A stretch of DNA of 64,000 bases, from contig CACZKE010000005.1 of assembly GCA_902781705.1 (NCBI GenBank), forward strand, positions 82,584 to 146,583, in the 5' to 3' direction. The position numbers and the translations under genes are program-made. Within the stretch, counting starts at the first letter, position 1, and each line of letters begins with the position of its first letter. Of this stretch, positions 52,730 through 61,261 are shown piece after piece. The notes under the pieces are model-generated. The model had not been told where the DNA came from and did not search any database. It saw only the letters and a program-made list of their open reading frames with translations. The DNA is from an uncultured Bacteroidia bacterium. Its GTDB lineage: Bacteria > Bacteroidota > Bacteroidia > Bacteroidales > UBA932.

Positions 52730-53605
52730 ATGCTTACTGATATGAAAAGATTGATGGCCAGCTTCTTCGCATGCCTGCTGCTCCTTCCGGCCGTCCTCGG
52801 CCAGCCGCTCCGTCAGAGTGTAATCCGTGCCGACCAGGTGGAAAGTCCCCTGCTCGGCGGCCCCGTCGACATCAACGTGTACCTGCCCGCCGGCTTCGAC
52901 GCCGCCTCGGACACCAAATACCCGGTCGTCTATCTCCTCCACGGCCTGTACGGCACCTATAAAGACTGGGCGACCACGGGTCACATGAAGGACGTGGTCG
53001 ACGAACTCATCGCCAGCGGCGAGATCCTGCCGATGGTCATCGTCATGCCCAACGCCGGCGATCCCGACATCCACAACAACTGGAACGGCTATTTCAACAT
53101 GCCCGGCCATCCCTACGAGGATTTTTTCTTCCAGGAACTGATTCCCACGGTCGAGGCCCGCTACAAGATCTACGGCGACAAGCAGCACCGCGCCGTGATG
53201 GGCCTGTCGATGGGCGGCGGAGGCAGCACCGTCTATGCCCAGCGCCACCCGGACATGTTTTCCAGTTGCTATGCGATGAGCGCCTGGCTGGACAGTTCCG
53301 TGCGCGAAGACATGCCCAAGGACAAGTTCTACCTGGTGAACAAGGCCGTCCACGAGCACTCCGCCCTCGATTTCATCGACAATGCCGATGATGCCACGCT
53401 GGAGCAACTCCGCACCGTGAAGTGGTTCTTTGACTGCGGCGACGACGACGGCCTGATGGACCTGTCCGTCGCCCTTTTCCAGAAGATGCGCGCCCGCCAC
53501 GTCCGCAGCGAACTCCGCATCCGCGACGGCTGGCACAGTTGGGAATACTGGCACACCGCCCTCCGCCTCTCGCTTCCCTTCGCTTCGCGCAATTTCGCCA
53601 AATAG
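52730..53605 (+). CDS. Secreted esterase (feruloyl/acetyl-xylan esterase D-like)
   Basis: A 291-residue alpha/beta hydrolase with a signal peptide (FFACLLLLPAVLGQ). Motifs are LLHGLYGTYKDW (oxyanion), VVIVMPNAGD, the nucleophile elbow GLSMGGG (Ser160) and the C-terminal histidine in GWHSWEYW. This is the esterase-D/antigen-85-like family that includes many carbohydrate esterases. ATG 52742 is an alternative start giving a shorter n-region. Confidence 0.87.
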   Translation: MLTDMKRLMASFFACLLLLPAVLGQPLRQSVIRADQVESPLLGGPVDINVYLPAGFDAASDTKYPVVYLLHGLYGTYKDWATTGHMKDVVDELIASGEILPMVIVMPNAGDPDIHNNWNGYFNMPGHPYEDFFFQELIPTVEARYKIYGDKQHRAVMGLSMGGGGSTVYAQRHPDMFSSCYAMSAWLDSSVREDMPKDKFYLVNKAVHEHSALDFIDNADDATLEQLRTVKWFFDCGDDDGLMDLSVALFQKMRARHVRSELRIRDGWHSWEYWHTALRLSLPFASRNFAK

Positions 53606-53672
53606 CGGAAAGGGGTTATTGGAGAATCCGCACGTAATCTCTTACTGCCGATGAAGATGGGGTTTGATTATG

Positions 53673-54689
53673 TCATTCGTCGACAATAATCACTTCTTTT
53701 TCCTCTACCGTCTGTGTCTCTCCTTCGTCTGTGGTTATGGTGACCCGACGTTTGCTCCACCATTGGGTGGTCCAGCCGGAAGCCAAATGGATTTCCGTCG
53801 CCGTGAATTGTTCCATCGTCGCTTGCATATGGGACTCGGCGATGCCCTTGTCGATTTCTTTCTCCATTTCGTCCAGTGGCTGATCCTCCGGGAGAACGGT
53901 TTTCGTTGCGGCGAGCACGGACTCCCGGAGAAAAGGCATCAAGGCATCACTGTCCACCTTGAAATAAGAGCAGATGAGCACATGGGTAGAGTCCGTGAGC
54001 TCCTCGTCTACCCAAAAGTGCATATCGATCGGCAACTGTCCGGTCGTGTTCGGAAGGGGGCTGTTGAGTTCCTGTGTTATGGAATACTCTTGATCGAGAC
54101 GAAGCCTTGCGCCGTGATAATGAAGCATGGGAGCGACATCCTCCAGACAAGCCGAGACAATGGTTTCGGGACGGCAAACAAGGTCCGTGTAGGTGTCGAT
54201 AAGACCTTGCCGGGTCAGGCCGAGTTCTTTTTGTGTCTTCTTGTCGTGCTTCGCCAGGACGGCATCGACCGAGAGAGGAATCGTCCGTTTCATGGATTCT
54301 GTCAGTTCATCCAGGTTGACGATGTCTTGGACGGTACCGAATTCATTGGTCTGGGTTTGGATTACGATCCCTTCTGCGACCTGGCTTAAGACGGCAGCAC
54401 CGACACTCAGGCTCAAGTCGGAAGAGAACACATCCTTGTAAGAAGTCTGAAGGATATAGGATTTTTCTGTTTCGTCGATGACCTCGAAAATCCTTGTCTC
54501 CGAGGCCGCTTTCGATGTGGTTTCCGTACCATCCTGTTCAATCTTGACCGTTGAACTTTTGCATTCATATACCGCGCGGTCTCCCTTATGCCAATAAGCA
54601 CAAACTTGGACGGTGGAGTCAGGCATCATCTGAGCCGACGCAAGAAAAGGAAGGAAGGTAATTAAAGCCGCAAATATGCGTTGTTTCAT
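53673..54689 (-). CDS. Hypothetical secreted protein
   Basis: A 338-residue protein with signal peptide (MKQRIFAALITFLPFLASAQ) and no recognised domain. The body alternates beta-type segments (DRAVYECKSSTVKIEQDGTE) and helices and ends in a highly acidic tail. ATG 54689 was chosen; ATG 54698 is three codons upstream. The gene sits left of a 99-bp cassette that is also found upstream of the last gene of the window. Its GC content is lower than the core genes to its left, suggesting an accessory gene. Confidence 0.6.
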   Translation of the reverse strand: MKQRIFAALITFLPFLASAQMMPDSTVQVCAYWHKGDRAVYECKSSTVKIEQDGTETTSKAASETRIFEVIDETEKSYILQTSYKDVFSSDLSLSVGAAVLSQVAEGIVIQTQTNEFGTVQDIVNLDELTESMKRTIPLSVDAVLAKHDKKTQKELGLTRQGLIDTYTDLVCRPETIVSACLEDVAPMLHYHGARLRLDQEYSITQELNSPLPNTTGQLPIDMHFWVDEELTDSTHVLICSYFKVDSDALMPFLRESVLAATKTVLPEDQPLDEMEKEIDKGIAESHMQATMEQFTATEIHLASGWTTQWWSKRRVTITTDEGETQTVEEKEVIIVDE

Positions 54690-54723
54690 AGAGGTCATCT
54701 TTACTCAGGCAGGGAATCCGATT

Positions 54724-54822
54724 TATCGGTGTAAATATAAGTCAATTAGCTGAAAAGAAAAAGGGCGTGGCCCTTTCTTCGATAGCACTCATCCGACGAC
54801 TTCATACTGATCCACCCTCGGG
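54724..54822. repeat. 99-bp direct repeat, copy 1 (upstream cassette)
   Basis: Identical over 99 bp to 63902-64000 and running off the window there. Both copies lie just upstream of a leftward secreted-protein or lipoprotein gene. Both contain the hairpin terminator described next. Confidence 0.92.
54752..54776 (-). terminator. Intrinsic terminator on the minus strand
   Basis: Stem AAAGGGC and GCCCTTT around GTG, followed on the minus strand by a T-rich run (TTTCTTTTC). The copy at 63930-63954 is identical. Confidence 0.6.
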
Positions 54823-54887
54823 CCCTCGGGATTAGCGCAATTCCGGGGTCTTCGAGGTGAATCTGTCCGACCGGGTCGATGCCGTGA

Positions 54888-55040
54888 TGTACAAGTCTCG
54901 CTTGTACATCAAAATGCATCTTTGGTCGGGGTTTTCTGCTCAAGTCTTTCGGGATTGGGCGATAACCGACCAAATCCGCGAGACTTGTACATGGAAACGT
55001 CGTTTTGCCGATGTTTTCGTGTACAAATGAGACTTGTACA
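54888..55040 (+). repeat. 153-bp palindromic element, copy 5 (isolated, next to the tRNA fragment)
   Basis: Exactly 153 bp with boxes GCTTGTACA (54900), GCTCAAGT (54938), ACTTGTACA (54983) and GTACAAAT (55021): offsets 0, 38, 83, 121. The terminal 21-mers match inverted at 19 of 21 positions. It sits between the 99-bp repeat and the terminator of the tRNA remnant, over 41 kb from the transposase gene. Confidence 0.87.
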
Positions 55041-55070
55041 CGAGCCGAGCAGGGCAAACCAGCCGGTACA

Positions 55071-55105
55071 CAAACAAAAACGCCCCGCAGCAATGCGAGG
55101 CGTTT
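55071..55105 (-). terminator. Terminator of the tRNA-Gly remnant
   Basis: On the minus strand, AAACGCC and GGCGTTT pair around an inner 4-bp stem and a TTGC loop and are followed by TTTTGTTTG. It directly follows the tRNA CCA end, as expected for a native tRNA terminator. Confidence 0.7.
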
Positions 55106-55128
55106 GGAGCGGGAAACGAGACTCGAAC
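55105..55128 (-). other. 3' fragment of tRNA-Gly (probable integration-site remnant)
   Basis: The minus strand reads GTTCGAGTCTCG then TTTCCCGCTCCA: T-arm and acceptor 3' half of a Bacteroidales tRNA-Gly with encoded CCA, followed by a terminator. The D-arm and anticodon are absent; unrelated AT-rich DNA (55129 on) takes their place. This is what an integrative element leaves at its distal attachment site. The element side would be to the right. No integrase gene is visible in the window, and 55129-55372 shows no gene (only AT-rich sequence with a 16-bp tandem repeat near 55312). Confidence 0.65.
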
Positions 55129-55372
55129 CATTACTTATAATATATTGATAATCAATGATTCAGTGGAAACCAAAAAGACATTGGGTGAAACATAGGTGAA
55201 ACTTTCGTGGCTTTTCAGGACGTATGGGGAAAGCGACTTGTACGGCCATCTTTATCTATTAAGACGACTTCTGCGGACTTCAAATACAAGCCCCGATAAT
55301 GGGCGGAACTGGATTATTTAATTTTGGATTATTTAATCTTGCATAATTCAATTCATCATGGAATGGATTGTC

Positions 55373-55433
55373 GCGCTGAGTCTATGAGCCGGGAGTAAAA
55401 GCCATCCAAGTCTCCGCCCGTGAATGGATTGGG
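55373..55433 (+). repeat. 61-bp dispersed repeat, copy 1
   Basis: GCGCTGAGTCTATGAGCCGG through CCGCCCGTGAATGGATTGGG. It is similar over its full length to 62519-62579, and its last 24 bp recur at 63241-63264. All are in the same orientation and all lie in the accessory end of the window. Confidence 0.75.
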
Positions 55434-55436
55434 TTT

Positions 55437-55608
55437 TCACTTCCCTCCGAACGAAATCCTATATGTGAAGTTCGGCATGATCGGGAAGATGCTCAACTTC
55501 TTCCAACGCCCCGCCTCCTGGAGCAACCACCTCGAATACCGCCTCCTCGAAGACAGCCAGTACAATTTCTTCAAGGTGAAGGCCGGTGTGGTGGGGAAGA
55601 TGCAATAA
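55437..55608 (+). pseudogene. Short coding-like remnant (3' end of an unidentified gene)
   Basis: An open frame ending at 55608 encodes about 56 residues (FPPNEILYVKFGMIGK, later EYRLLEDSQYNFFKVKAG) with codon use like a real gene. It has no credible start: the frame enters from the 61-bp repeat. A terminator-like hairpin lies downstream. The parent family was not recognised. It could also be a small real gene. Confidence 0.35.
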
Positions 55609-55742
55609 CCTTGAAACGAATGGCTTTGTTTTTGCATCAATAGAATAGTATGATTATGGCCATTCTCATCAGTTGTTTCTTTCTTTGTCGCAGAAACCGA
55701 CGAAAGTCCTCGTAGTGTCCTTTCCGACAAACGACTGATTCC

Positions 55743-55770
55743 CGCGCACTCTCCGGAGGCGCGTTTTTCA
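55743..55770 (+). terminator. Rho-independent terminator
   Basis: Stem CGCGC(A)CTC with GAGGCGCG, followed by TTTTTC on the plus strand. It would end any transcript through the remnant and faces the patatin gene's 3' end. Confidence 0.5.
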
Positions 55771-55808
55771 TTTTCGGTGCAAGCGCCACCTGGAAGGCGC
55801 CGGCGCTT

Positions 55809-58274
55809 CTAGAAATCGAATCCCACCGACAGGGCGACGGAGAATCCGGTCTTGTTGCACCACTGGGCCCCGAACTTCATCGGGCCGACGATGGTCTTCT
55901 GGCCGAACTCCGCACCGAAGGCATAGGCCGAAAGAGGGGTCTTGACGAGGTCCGCCAATTCTCCCTTATCCTGGAATACGCCGCCACGCACGGTGAGGAA
56001 GTTCTTGTGGTTGAGACGGAAACGGACATCCATCTGCGCTGTGGCGGCAAAACTGTCACAAACAAAGAACCCCTGGCTGAACCCGAAGAACGGAATCTGG
56101 TTGTCGATGTAACGGCTCGCCAGGGTGCCGCCCGCGGCCAGCGTGTGGATGAAATTCAGGTGCCCGGGCTGCTCCGTCTGCCAGCCGAAATACACGGAGG
56201 GCTGCAGGACGACCACCCGGCCAAGGGGCAGTGCGACGGACGCATGGGCCGTTCCGACGCTGTAGGGCGGAACCTCCCCTTCATAGTGTTCGCCGGCCTC
56301 CATTCCCTTGTCTTCCAGATAGATGGAGTATCCGTCGAACACGTAGCGGGTGTCCAACTTGAGCCGGTAACCGCGGGTTGGGAAATAGCTCTCGTTGAAC
56401 GTGTCATATCGGAGGGAGGCGAAGGTGGAGAACCAACGGCTCTTGAGGTCCCAGCCTTCCCAGTGCAACTGGTCGTCCAAGTAGTTCTCGTAGGGCTCCA
56501 TTTCATAGGCGGCGCCGAAACGGACGTTTCCATAGACCATATGCGCGTCTTCGGCGTATACTTCCACGCGGGAGTTCACCCCGTTGTACCGCGCCTTCGA
56601 GAAAGTCCGGGCCTGGGCGTCGTCGTCGATCCGGTAGCTGAAGTTCCGGTAGGAGTTCTTCCAGGTGACGCCGACCACGGGCAGTTGCGCGAGCGGCTTG
56701 TAGGAGAGGTCCAGGTCCAACTGCGAGACTTGGCCGATCTTGAGTTCCGACACGAAGCGGAGCCCGGAAAGCCGCCGCGTGCCGATGCCCAGGTGGGCGC
56801 CCAGGTAGATCGCTTCATCCAGGTCCACGTGGAGGCCGACGCCGGCCTCGCTGGTCTGGCCCTTCTGGCAGTCGAAAATGAGCGTGTAGGGTTCCTCCGC
56901 GCCGCTGACCCGGTAGGTGACCGACTCGAAGGCTTTCGTGCCGTACAGGGCGGAGAGGATGCCCTCGATCTCTTCCCGTCCATACATTCCATCCCGGGGA
57001 AGCAGGGTGGGACTGATGATGTATTGAGATTCCTTCTCGGTGACGCCCTCGTAGCGGATCTCCCCGACCCGGACCTTGCGCTTGGCCAGGTCGATGGCCT
57101 GACGGCGCTCCTGGGCCGGTGCGCCCGGTGCGCCCGCTGCGGCGCCCACCCGCTTCGCGATCTTCTCGAAGGCCTCCTTGTTCTCCACGGCCTTGGCGTA
57201 GCCCTGGGCGATGATGTCATCCACGCTCTTGGAGTCGAAGGACAGCATTGTGTAGCCCTTCAGCTCGTGCTGGAGCAGGATGTCCGTATTCTTCCGGTTG
57301 GCCTCGCAGATGTCGACGGACATCAGGGTGATGTTCTGCATGATGAGGTTTGCGAGGCCGCCGAGATCGGCCAGGGTGCGGGGCGTGGGCATTTCCGAGC
57401 CGATGACGATGTCCGCGCCCATCGCCTTCGCGATGTCCACCGGGAAGTTGTTGCGCGTACCGCCGTCCACCAGCACCATGCCTTCGATTCGCACGGGCCG
57501 GAAGTAGCCGGGAATGGCCATCGTGGACCGCATCGCGTCCACCAGGCTGCCCGCGGTCCAGTTCTTCTCGTTCATGCTCAGCATGTCCGTGGCAACGCAG
57601 AAGAAGGGGACCGGGAGCTGGTCGAAAGCCACGGAATCCTGGTAGCCGACGGTGACGGAACTGAGGGTGTTCCGGACATTGTATCCGAACAGGAAACCGT
57701 CCGGCAGGCCCATTCCGATCTTGGCCATCATCTCTTGGCTCATATCGCCGGAGCGGGTGTCGCTTTGTTCATAGTTCTTGTTGAAGCGCGTCTGCCGCAT
57801 GATCCTGTTCCGCATATCCTCGTCATCATAGTGGAACGGGACCGTCAGGGCGAAACGCTCCTTGTTGCGGCGGACCTTGTATGTCTGGAAACTGTCCGGA
57901 ATCTTGTCGGACATCATCACGGTCCAGTCGATGGCGCGCACCAGCGAATCCAGGTATTCGGCGCCGAAACCGAGCGAGTAGAGGCCCGAGACCAGGCCGC
58001 CCATGCTGGTGCCGCCCACCAAATCCACCGGGATGCCCATCTCTTCCAGATACCGCAGGACGCCCAGGTGAGCCATGCCACGCGCGCCGCCTCCACCCAG
58101 CACGACGGCCACGGTAGGCCTATACTGGCGGATGGAATCCATCTTCGCCCGGACACGGGCGACTGCAAGAGAGTCTTCCATCGGATTGACACTGGGTGCA
58201 ATGATTCGGTGCTGTGCCGCCAGGACGGTCGGCAGGCATGCGCAGATTAACAGCAGGGCGCCTTTTAGAGTCAT
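55809..58274 (-). CDS. Patatin-like phospholipase fused to outer-membrane beta-barrel (PlpD/BamA-like)
   Basis: An 821-residue protein with signal peptide (to LAAQ). The patatin domain has oxyanion loop GGGGARG (60-66), nucleophile GTSMGG (Ser90) and catalytic Asp in DGGTRNNFP. A POTRA-like segment (about 440-510) and a C-terminal 16-strand-type barrel ending in ALSVGFDF follow. This is the type Vd-like layout of PlpD and Bacteroidota relatives. ATG 58274 was chosen for the signal peptide. Confidence 0.9.
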   Translation of the reverse strand: MTLKGALLLICACLPTVLAAQHRIIAPSVNPMEDSLAVARVRAKMDSIRQYRPTVAVVLGGGGARGMAHLGVLRYLEEMGIPVDLVGGTSMGGLVSGLYSLGFGAEYLDSLVRAIDWTVMMSDKIPDSFQTYKVRRNKERFALTVPFHYDDEDMRNRIMRQTRFNKNYEQSDTRSGDMSQEMMAKIGMGLPDGFLFGYNVRNTLSSVTVGYQDSVAFDQLPVPFFCVATDMLSMNEKNWTAGSLVDAMRSTMAIPGYFRPVRIEGMVLVDGGTRNNFPVDIAKAMGADIVIGSEMPTPRTLADLGGLANLIMQNITLMSVDICEANRKNTDILLQHELKGYTMLSFDSKSVDDIIAQGYAKAVENKEAFEKIAKRVGAAAGAPGAPAQERRQAIDLAKRKVRVGEIRYEGVTEKESQYIISPTLLPRDGMYGREEIEGILSALYGTKAFESVTYRVSGAEEPYTLIFDCQKGQTSEAGVGLHVDLDEAIYLGAHLGIGTRRLSGLRFVSELKIGQVSQLDLDLSYKPLAQLPVVGVTWKNSYRNFSYRIDDDAQARTFSKARYNGVNSRVEVYAEDAHMVYGNVRFGAAYEMEPYENYLDDQLHWEGWDLKSRWFSTFASLRYDTFNESYFPTRGYRLKLDTRYVFDGYSIYLEDKGMEAGEHYEGEVPPYSVGTAHASVALPLGRVVVLQPSVYFGWQTEQPGHLNFIHTLAAGGTLASRYIDNQIPFFGFSQGFFVCDSFAATAQMDVRFRLNHKNFLTVRGGVFQDKGELADLVKTPLSAYAFGAEFGQKTIVGPMKFGAQWCNKTGFSVALSVGFDF

Positions 58275-58291
58275 GTTATCGATTCGTTTAC

Positions 58292-58858
58292 TTATTCTTT
58301 TCCAACCAGCACGCTCCTCAAAAACCAAGCGTACCAGATTTCTACGGAGATGGTGACGATTTCCATGATCGCATTCCCCCAGGAACTTTCCAAAATACCT
58401 ATCACATAAAACAGGACAGGTAGCAGAATGGTTACCAGTATGCGAATAATCGTCCAAAATCCCACCTTGCCGAGACGTCCACGATACCAGACCATGAGGA
58501 GCGTTCCCAGCGGGATATAGATGAGCGGAAGTGCAGTGGCGGTGGCTGCTGACAAATCATGCATCGATTCCCCCAGGCAGAAAATCACGAAATCACACAG
58601 ATTGACCACAATGGCGATCCACCACAAAGCCGTCAACGGATGGGCAAGTCCCTTCATTCCACGAAGGAAGGCATAGTAGATGACAGCCTCCCCCACCGTA
58701 TGGATCAATCCGAGCACGACGGGAATGTGCAAATACATCCAATTATTGACGGGCACGTAGGAACAGCTGGCCGAAATGACCATCACCGCAAAGGCGGATT
58801 CGATGACGGGGCGCGGGAGTCCGCTTTGCAAAGAGTCGACCTGCAGTTGTTTATTCAT
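58292..58858 (-). CDS. Hypothetical polytopic membrane protein
   Basis: A 188-residue protein with about five hydrophobic segments (near 25-40, 45-65, 75-95, 105-125, 140-160) and no recognised family. It lies 17 bp upstream of the patatin gene on the same strand and is divergent from the AraC-type regulator. A TACATTTG box ends 6 bases before its ATG. Regulation by its divergent neighbour is a reasonable guess. Confidence 0.65.
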   Translation of the reverse strand: MNKQLQVDSLQSGLPRPVIESAFAVMVISASCSYVPVNNWMYLHIPVVLGLIHTVGEAVIYYAFLRGMKGLAHPLTALWWIAIVVNLCDFVIFCLGESMHDLSAATATALPLIYIPLGTLLMVWYRGRLGKVGFWTIIRILVTILLPVLFYVIGILESSWGNAIMEIVTISVEIWYAWFLRSVLVGKE

Positions 58859-58864
58859 AGTCTA

Positions 58865-58872
58865 CAAATGTA
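58865..58872 (-). promoter_or_regulatory. -7 box TACATTTG of the membrane-protein gene
   Basis: Exact TAnnTTTG on the minus strand, ending 6 bases before ATG 58858. Confidence 0.55.
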
Positions 58873-58990
58873 AGAATAATAAGGCAGGAATGAGAAAAAA
58901 AGGCATCCCGTAAAGCCGGAAGTGCCGATATTTCGCCATAATGCAACGGATTTGACCAATGCTTTATGGGGATAATGTGGAAGAAATCTT

Positions 58991-58998
58991 TACCTTTG
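58991..58998 (+). promoter_or_regulatory. -7 box TACCTTTG of the AraC-type regulator
   Basis: Exact TAnnTTTG, 18 bases before ATG 59017. This favours that start over an in-frame codon at 58966 that would precede the box. Confidence 0.55.
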
Positions 58999-59016
58999 CC
59001 TTTCATTAGAATTGAG

Positions 59017-59562
59017 ATGATTCCACCTTCTACCATCGTTGTTCTGGCTTTGCTCTTTGCCTTGTTGGCCATGATTCTGGTGATTGTCCTGCTCATCAGG
59101 ACGACCCGGAAAGTTGTCGACAACAACGCGCAGCTCATCGAACAAATGAAGAAGACGCCTGTCGACAGAATCAAGGAGGAAGTCTCCTCCGTAGAGCAAC
59201 CGATGAAGATGGAAGATGACCAGTTGATGGCCTGGCTGGAAGAGAAGATGCAGGAAAACCCGCTGTATCAGCAGCCGGACTTGGGCTTGAAGACGATGGC
59301 CGAAGCGCTGGGCGTCTCCCAGCGACGCATCATCCGGTTGTTGAAGAGCCAGCCGAAGTACGGCAGTTTCAGCGCCTTCATTACTGAAAAACGTCTGGAG
59401 AAGGCTTGCGAACTGTTGAAATCACACCCGGAATTCACGATTGAAGGGATCAGCCAGGATGCCGGTTTCGCCTCCAGGCGCACTTTCCAGACGGTTTTCA
59501 AAAACCATTTGGGCATGAGTCCGTCTGAATACCGGAGCGCCGTATTGAATAAAACGAAATAG
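59017..59562 (+). CDS. Membrane-anchored AraC-family transcriptional regulator
   Basis: The 181-residue protein begins with a single membrane helix (about 7-27, VVLALLFALLAMILVIVLLI), then a short linker and a C-terminal AraC-type double helix-turn-helix. That domain shows KTMAEALGVSQRRIIRLLK, KRLEKACELLKSHPEFTIEGI and GFASRRTFQTVFKNHLGMSPSEYR. It lacks periplasmic sensor or kinase domains. Membrane tethering of such a small regulator is unusual and implies control through a membrane partner, perhaps the divergent polytopic protein. Confidence 0.85.
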   Translation: MIPPSTIVVLALLFALLAMILVIVLLIRTTRKVVDNNAQLIEQMKKTPVDRIKEEVSSVEQPMKMEDDQLMAWLEEKMQENPLYQQPDLGLKTMAEALGVSQRRIIRLLKSQPKYGSFSAFITEKRLEKACELLKSHPEFTIEGISQDAGFASRRTFQTVFKNHLGMSPSEYRSAVLNKTK

Positions 59563-59594
59563 CTTCAACAAAGGCCTTGTCTCCGGCAGGCCCG

Positions 59595-60755
59595 CTAAAA
59601 CTTCACACCCAGTTTGAGGCTTGCGGACCAACGGCTGAAGCGGCCGGAGGTGTAGATTCTGCCGAACTCGACTTCATCATCCGAAAAGTCCTCGGGAACA
59701 GCAGTGGACCCCCTGTAATTATAGCGGTCATAACTGCCCGAGACGCCGACAAAAAACCGGTCCCAGGAATAAATGGCGCCTGCTTTGAACACATAGTTCA
59801 CGTGCAACTTGCCGTTGATCACATTCTTGACCAAGACCGGATCCCCCTCCTCCATTTCCCTCCTCATCGTGGAGGAGAACTGATTGAAAAGGGTGACCAT
59901 CGGGATGGCCGTCAAGTTGAAGGTCAGGTTGCGGAGCCCTTTCCCGTCGGCGCCGGGCTGCCGGTGGAAAGGCACCAGGTTGTACGAAAAACCGCCTCCG
60001 AAGGAAACCTGCCGGGTGTCTTGCCGATACATCCCGAACCACAGATCGGAAAGGACATCGTCCGGATCATATTCGACCAGTCCCTGAAGGTATTTGACAC
60101 CGAACAGCCAGGTCCCGGCGGACCGCCGCTGGATCACGTTTCCTTTGTAGACGGCGGAATATGCGAAAGTGCGCCGGTTGAAAGCATAGAACGCGTCGGC
60201 GATGAAGGAGGTCATGCGTCCCGGTTTTTCGGTCTTGCCGGAGTCTTCCATATACCCCCAATCATGACCAAGCGCGATCTTCATCTCATAGTCGATTGGC
60301 CGGCGGAAGTCGTAATACTGCAATTGCAGGGCATAGCCCGGAGCGAGGTAGTCGAAGGAGAAGGACGTGTTCGCGCTCGTTCGACCGCCTCCGACTTGGT
60401 GGTTCCAGCCCAAAGAAAGGTTGCCGTACCCGACCTGCAAGCCGACGATCTTGTCCACACCGCCCAAGAGCTTGAACGTGGAAGAGGCATCCAAGAGTTC
60501 GGGGTCGTCTTCGAACGCGTAGAGATACTCCATCTTGTTGTCCATGGTTGTTCCCACCTGGTTCAGCGCGCCCGACACCGCGACGCTCCAGCGCGGGGCC
60601 GGCTGGTAGACGGCGTTCGGATCCAGCTCCATGGACGGAGCCGCGATCACGTCGACAATCTTCCCCCAAAAAGAATCCTGCCGCTGGGAATACGCAGGAA
60701 GGCAAAAGGCCGGCAAAAGGACGAGAAGGGCGAGTGTTTTTCGAAGATCAAGCAT
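59595..60755 (-). CDS. DUF4421-like outer-membrane protein
   Basis: A 386-residue protein with signal peptide (LALLVLLPAFCLPAYSQ) and a beta-barrel pattern (GYGNLSLGWNHQVGG, FGGGFSYNLVPF, ASLKLGVKF at the very end). The layout matches DUF4421 proteins common in this phylum, of unknown function. ATG 60755 gives the best signal peptide. It converges with the AraC-type gene. Confidence 0.7.
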   Translation of the reverse strand: MLDLRKTLALLVLLPAFCLPAYSQRQDSFWGKIVDVIAAPSMELDPNAVYQPAPRWSVAVSGALNQVGTTMDNKMEYLYAFEDDPELLDASSTFKLLGGVDKIVGLQVGYGNLSLGWNHQVGGGRTSANTSFSFDYLAPGYALQLQYYDFRRPIDYEMKIALGHDWGYMEDSGKTEKPGRMTSFIADAFYAFNRRTFAYSAVYKGNVIQRRSAGTWLFGVKYLQGLVEYDPDDVLSDLWFGMYRQDTRQVSFGGGFSYNLVPFHRQPGADGKGLRNLTFNLTAIPMVTLFNQFSSTMRREMEEGDPVLVKNVINGKLHVNYVFKAGAIYSWDRFFVGVSGSYDRYNYRGSTAVPEDFSDDEVEFGRIYTSGRFSRWSASLKLGVKF

Positions 60756-60851
60756 GGTTTGTTTCTCTGTATTTACAACCAAAAGCCCCTTCAACTCTTT
60801 CTGAAGAAGAGGCTTTTGGCCAGCACTTCGTGGACGATTTAGTTTTCAGTG

Positions 60852-61244
60852 CTATTTTTTGCCGAATACATAATTGCCGCTCGCGGAAAAGGAAACGTTC
60901 ATGGACGATCCGGATACGGTGCCGGTGATGTCCTGCTCCTGGTCATTCAGCAGTTTTCCCTTGGTTTTCATCGTCCCGCCGCTGTAGGTGTACGGGTAGG
61001 TGCAGGTGGTCGTATTGCCGTTGGAAACGCGCTTCAGGGTCGCATCCTTGTCGGTGAAAGACAGCGTCAGAGTTCCAATGCCCACCAAATCTGCGGTGGA
61101 CCAGGTGGTTCCCTTGAGGGAGGCGAGGGTGCCTTCCTGATTCCCGCTGCCTCCGTCGCCTCCGGAATTGTCCTTGGTGCAGGAGACGGTGGCTATGGCT
61201 AGGCAGCAGGCGGCCAGCAGGCTGAATAATTTCAAATATCTCAT
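60852..61244 (-). CDS. Small hypothetical lipoprotein, lipocalin-like pattern
   Basis: A 130-residue lipoprotein (lipobox near IATVSC) with a glycine/serine linker and a beta-rich domain beginning LKGTTWS, a typical start for lipocalin-like or META-type domains of this phylum. There is no enzyme motif. It follows the next gene on the same strand by 17 bp and is probably co-transcribed with it. Confidence 0.6.
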   Translation of the reverse strand: MRYLKLFSLLAACCLAIATVSCTKDNSGGDGGSGNQEGTLASLKGTTWSTADLVGIGTLTLSFTDKDATLKRVSNGNTTTCTYPYTYSGGTMKTKGKLLNDQEQDITGTVSGSSMNVSFSASGNYVFGKK

Positions 61245-61261
61245 GAGGTTGGATAAAAGGA

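Noticed and set aside
55105-55180. A complete tRNA gene
   Set aside because: Only the T-arm and acceptor 3' strand are present; no D-arm, anticodon arm or acceptor 5' strand can be found.
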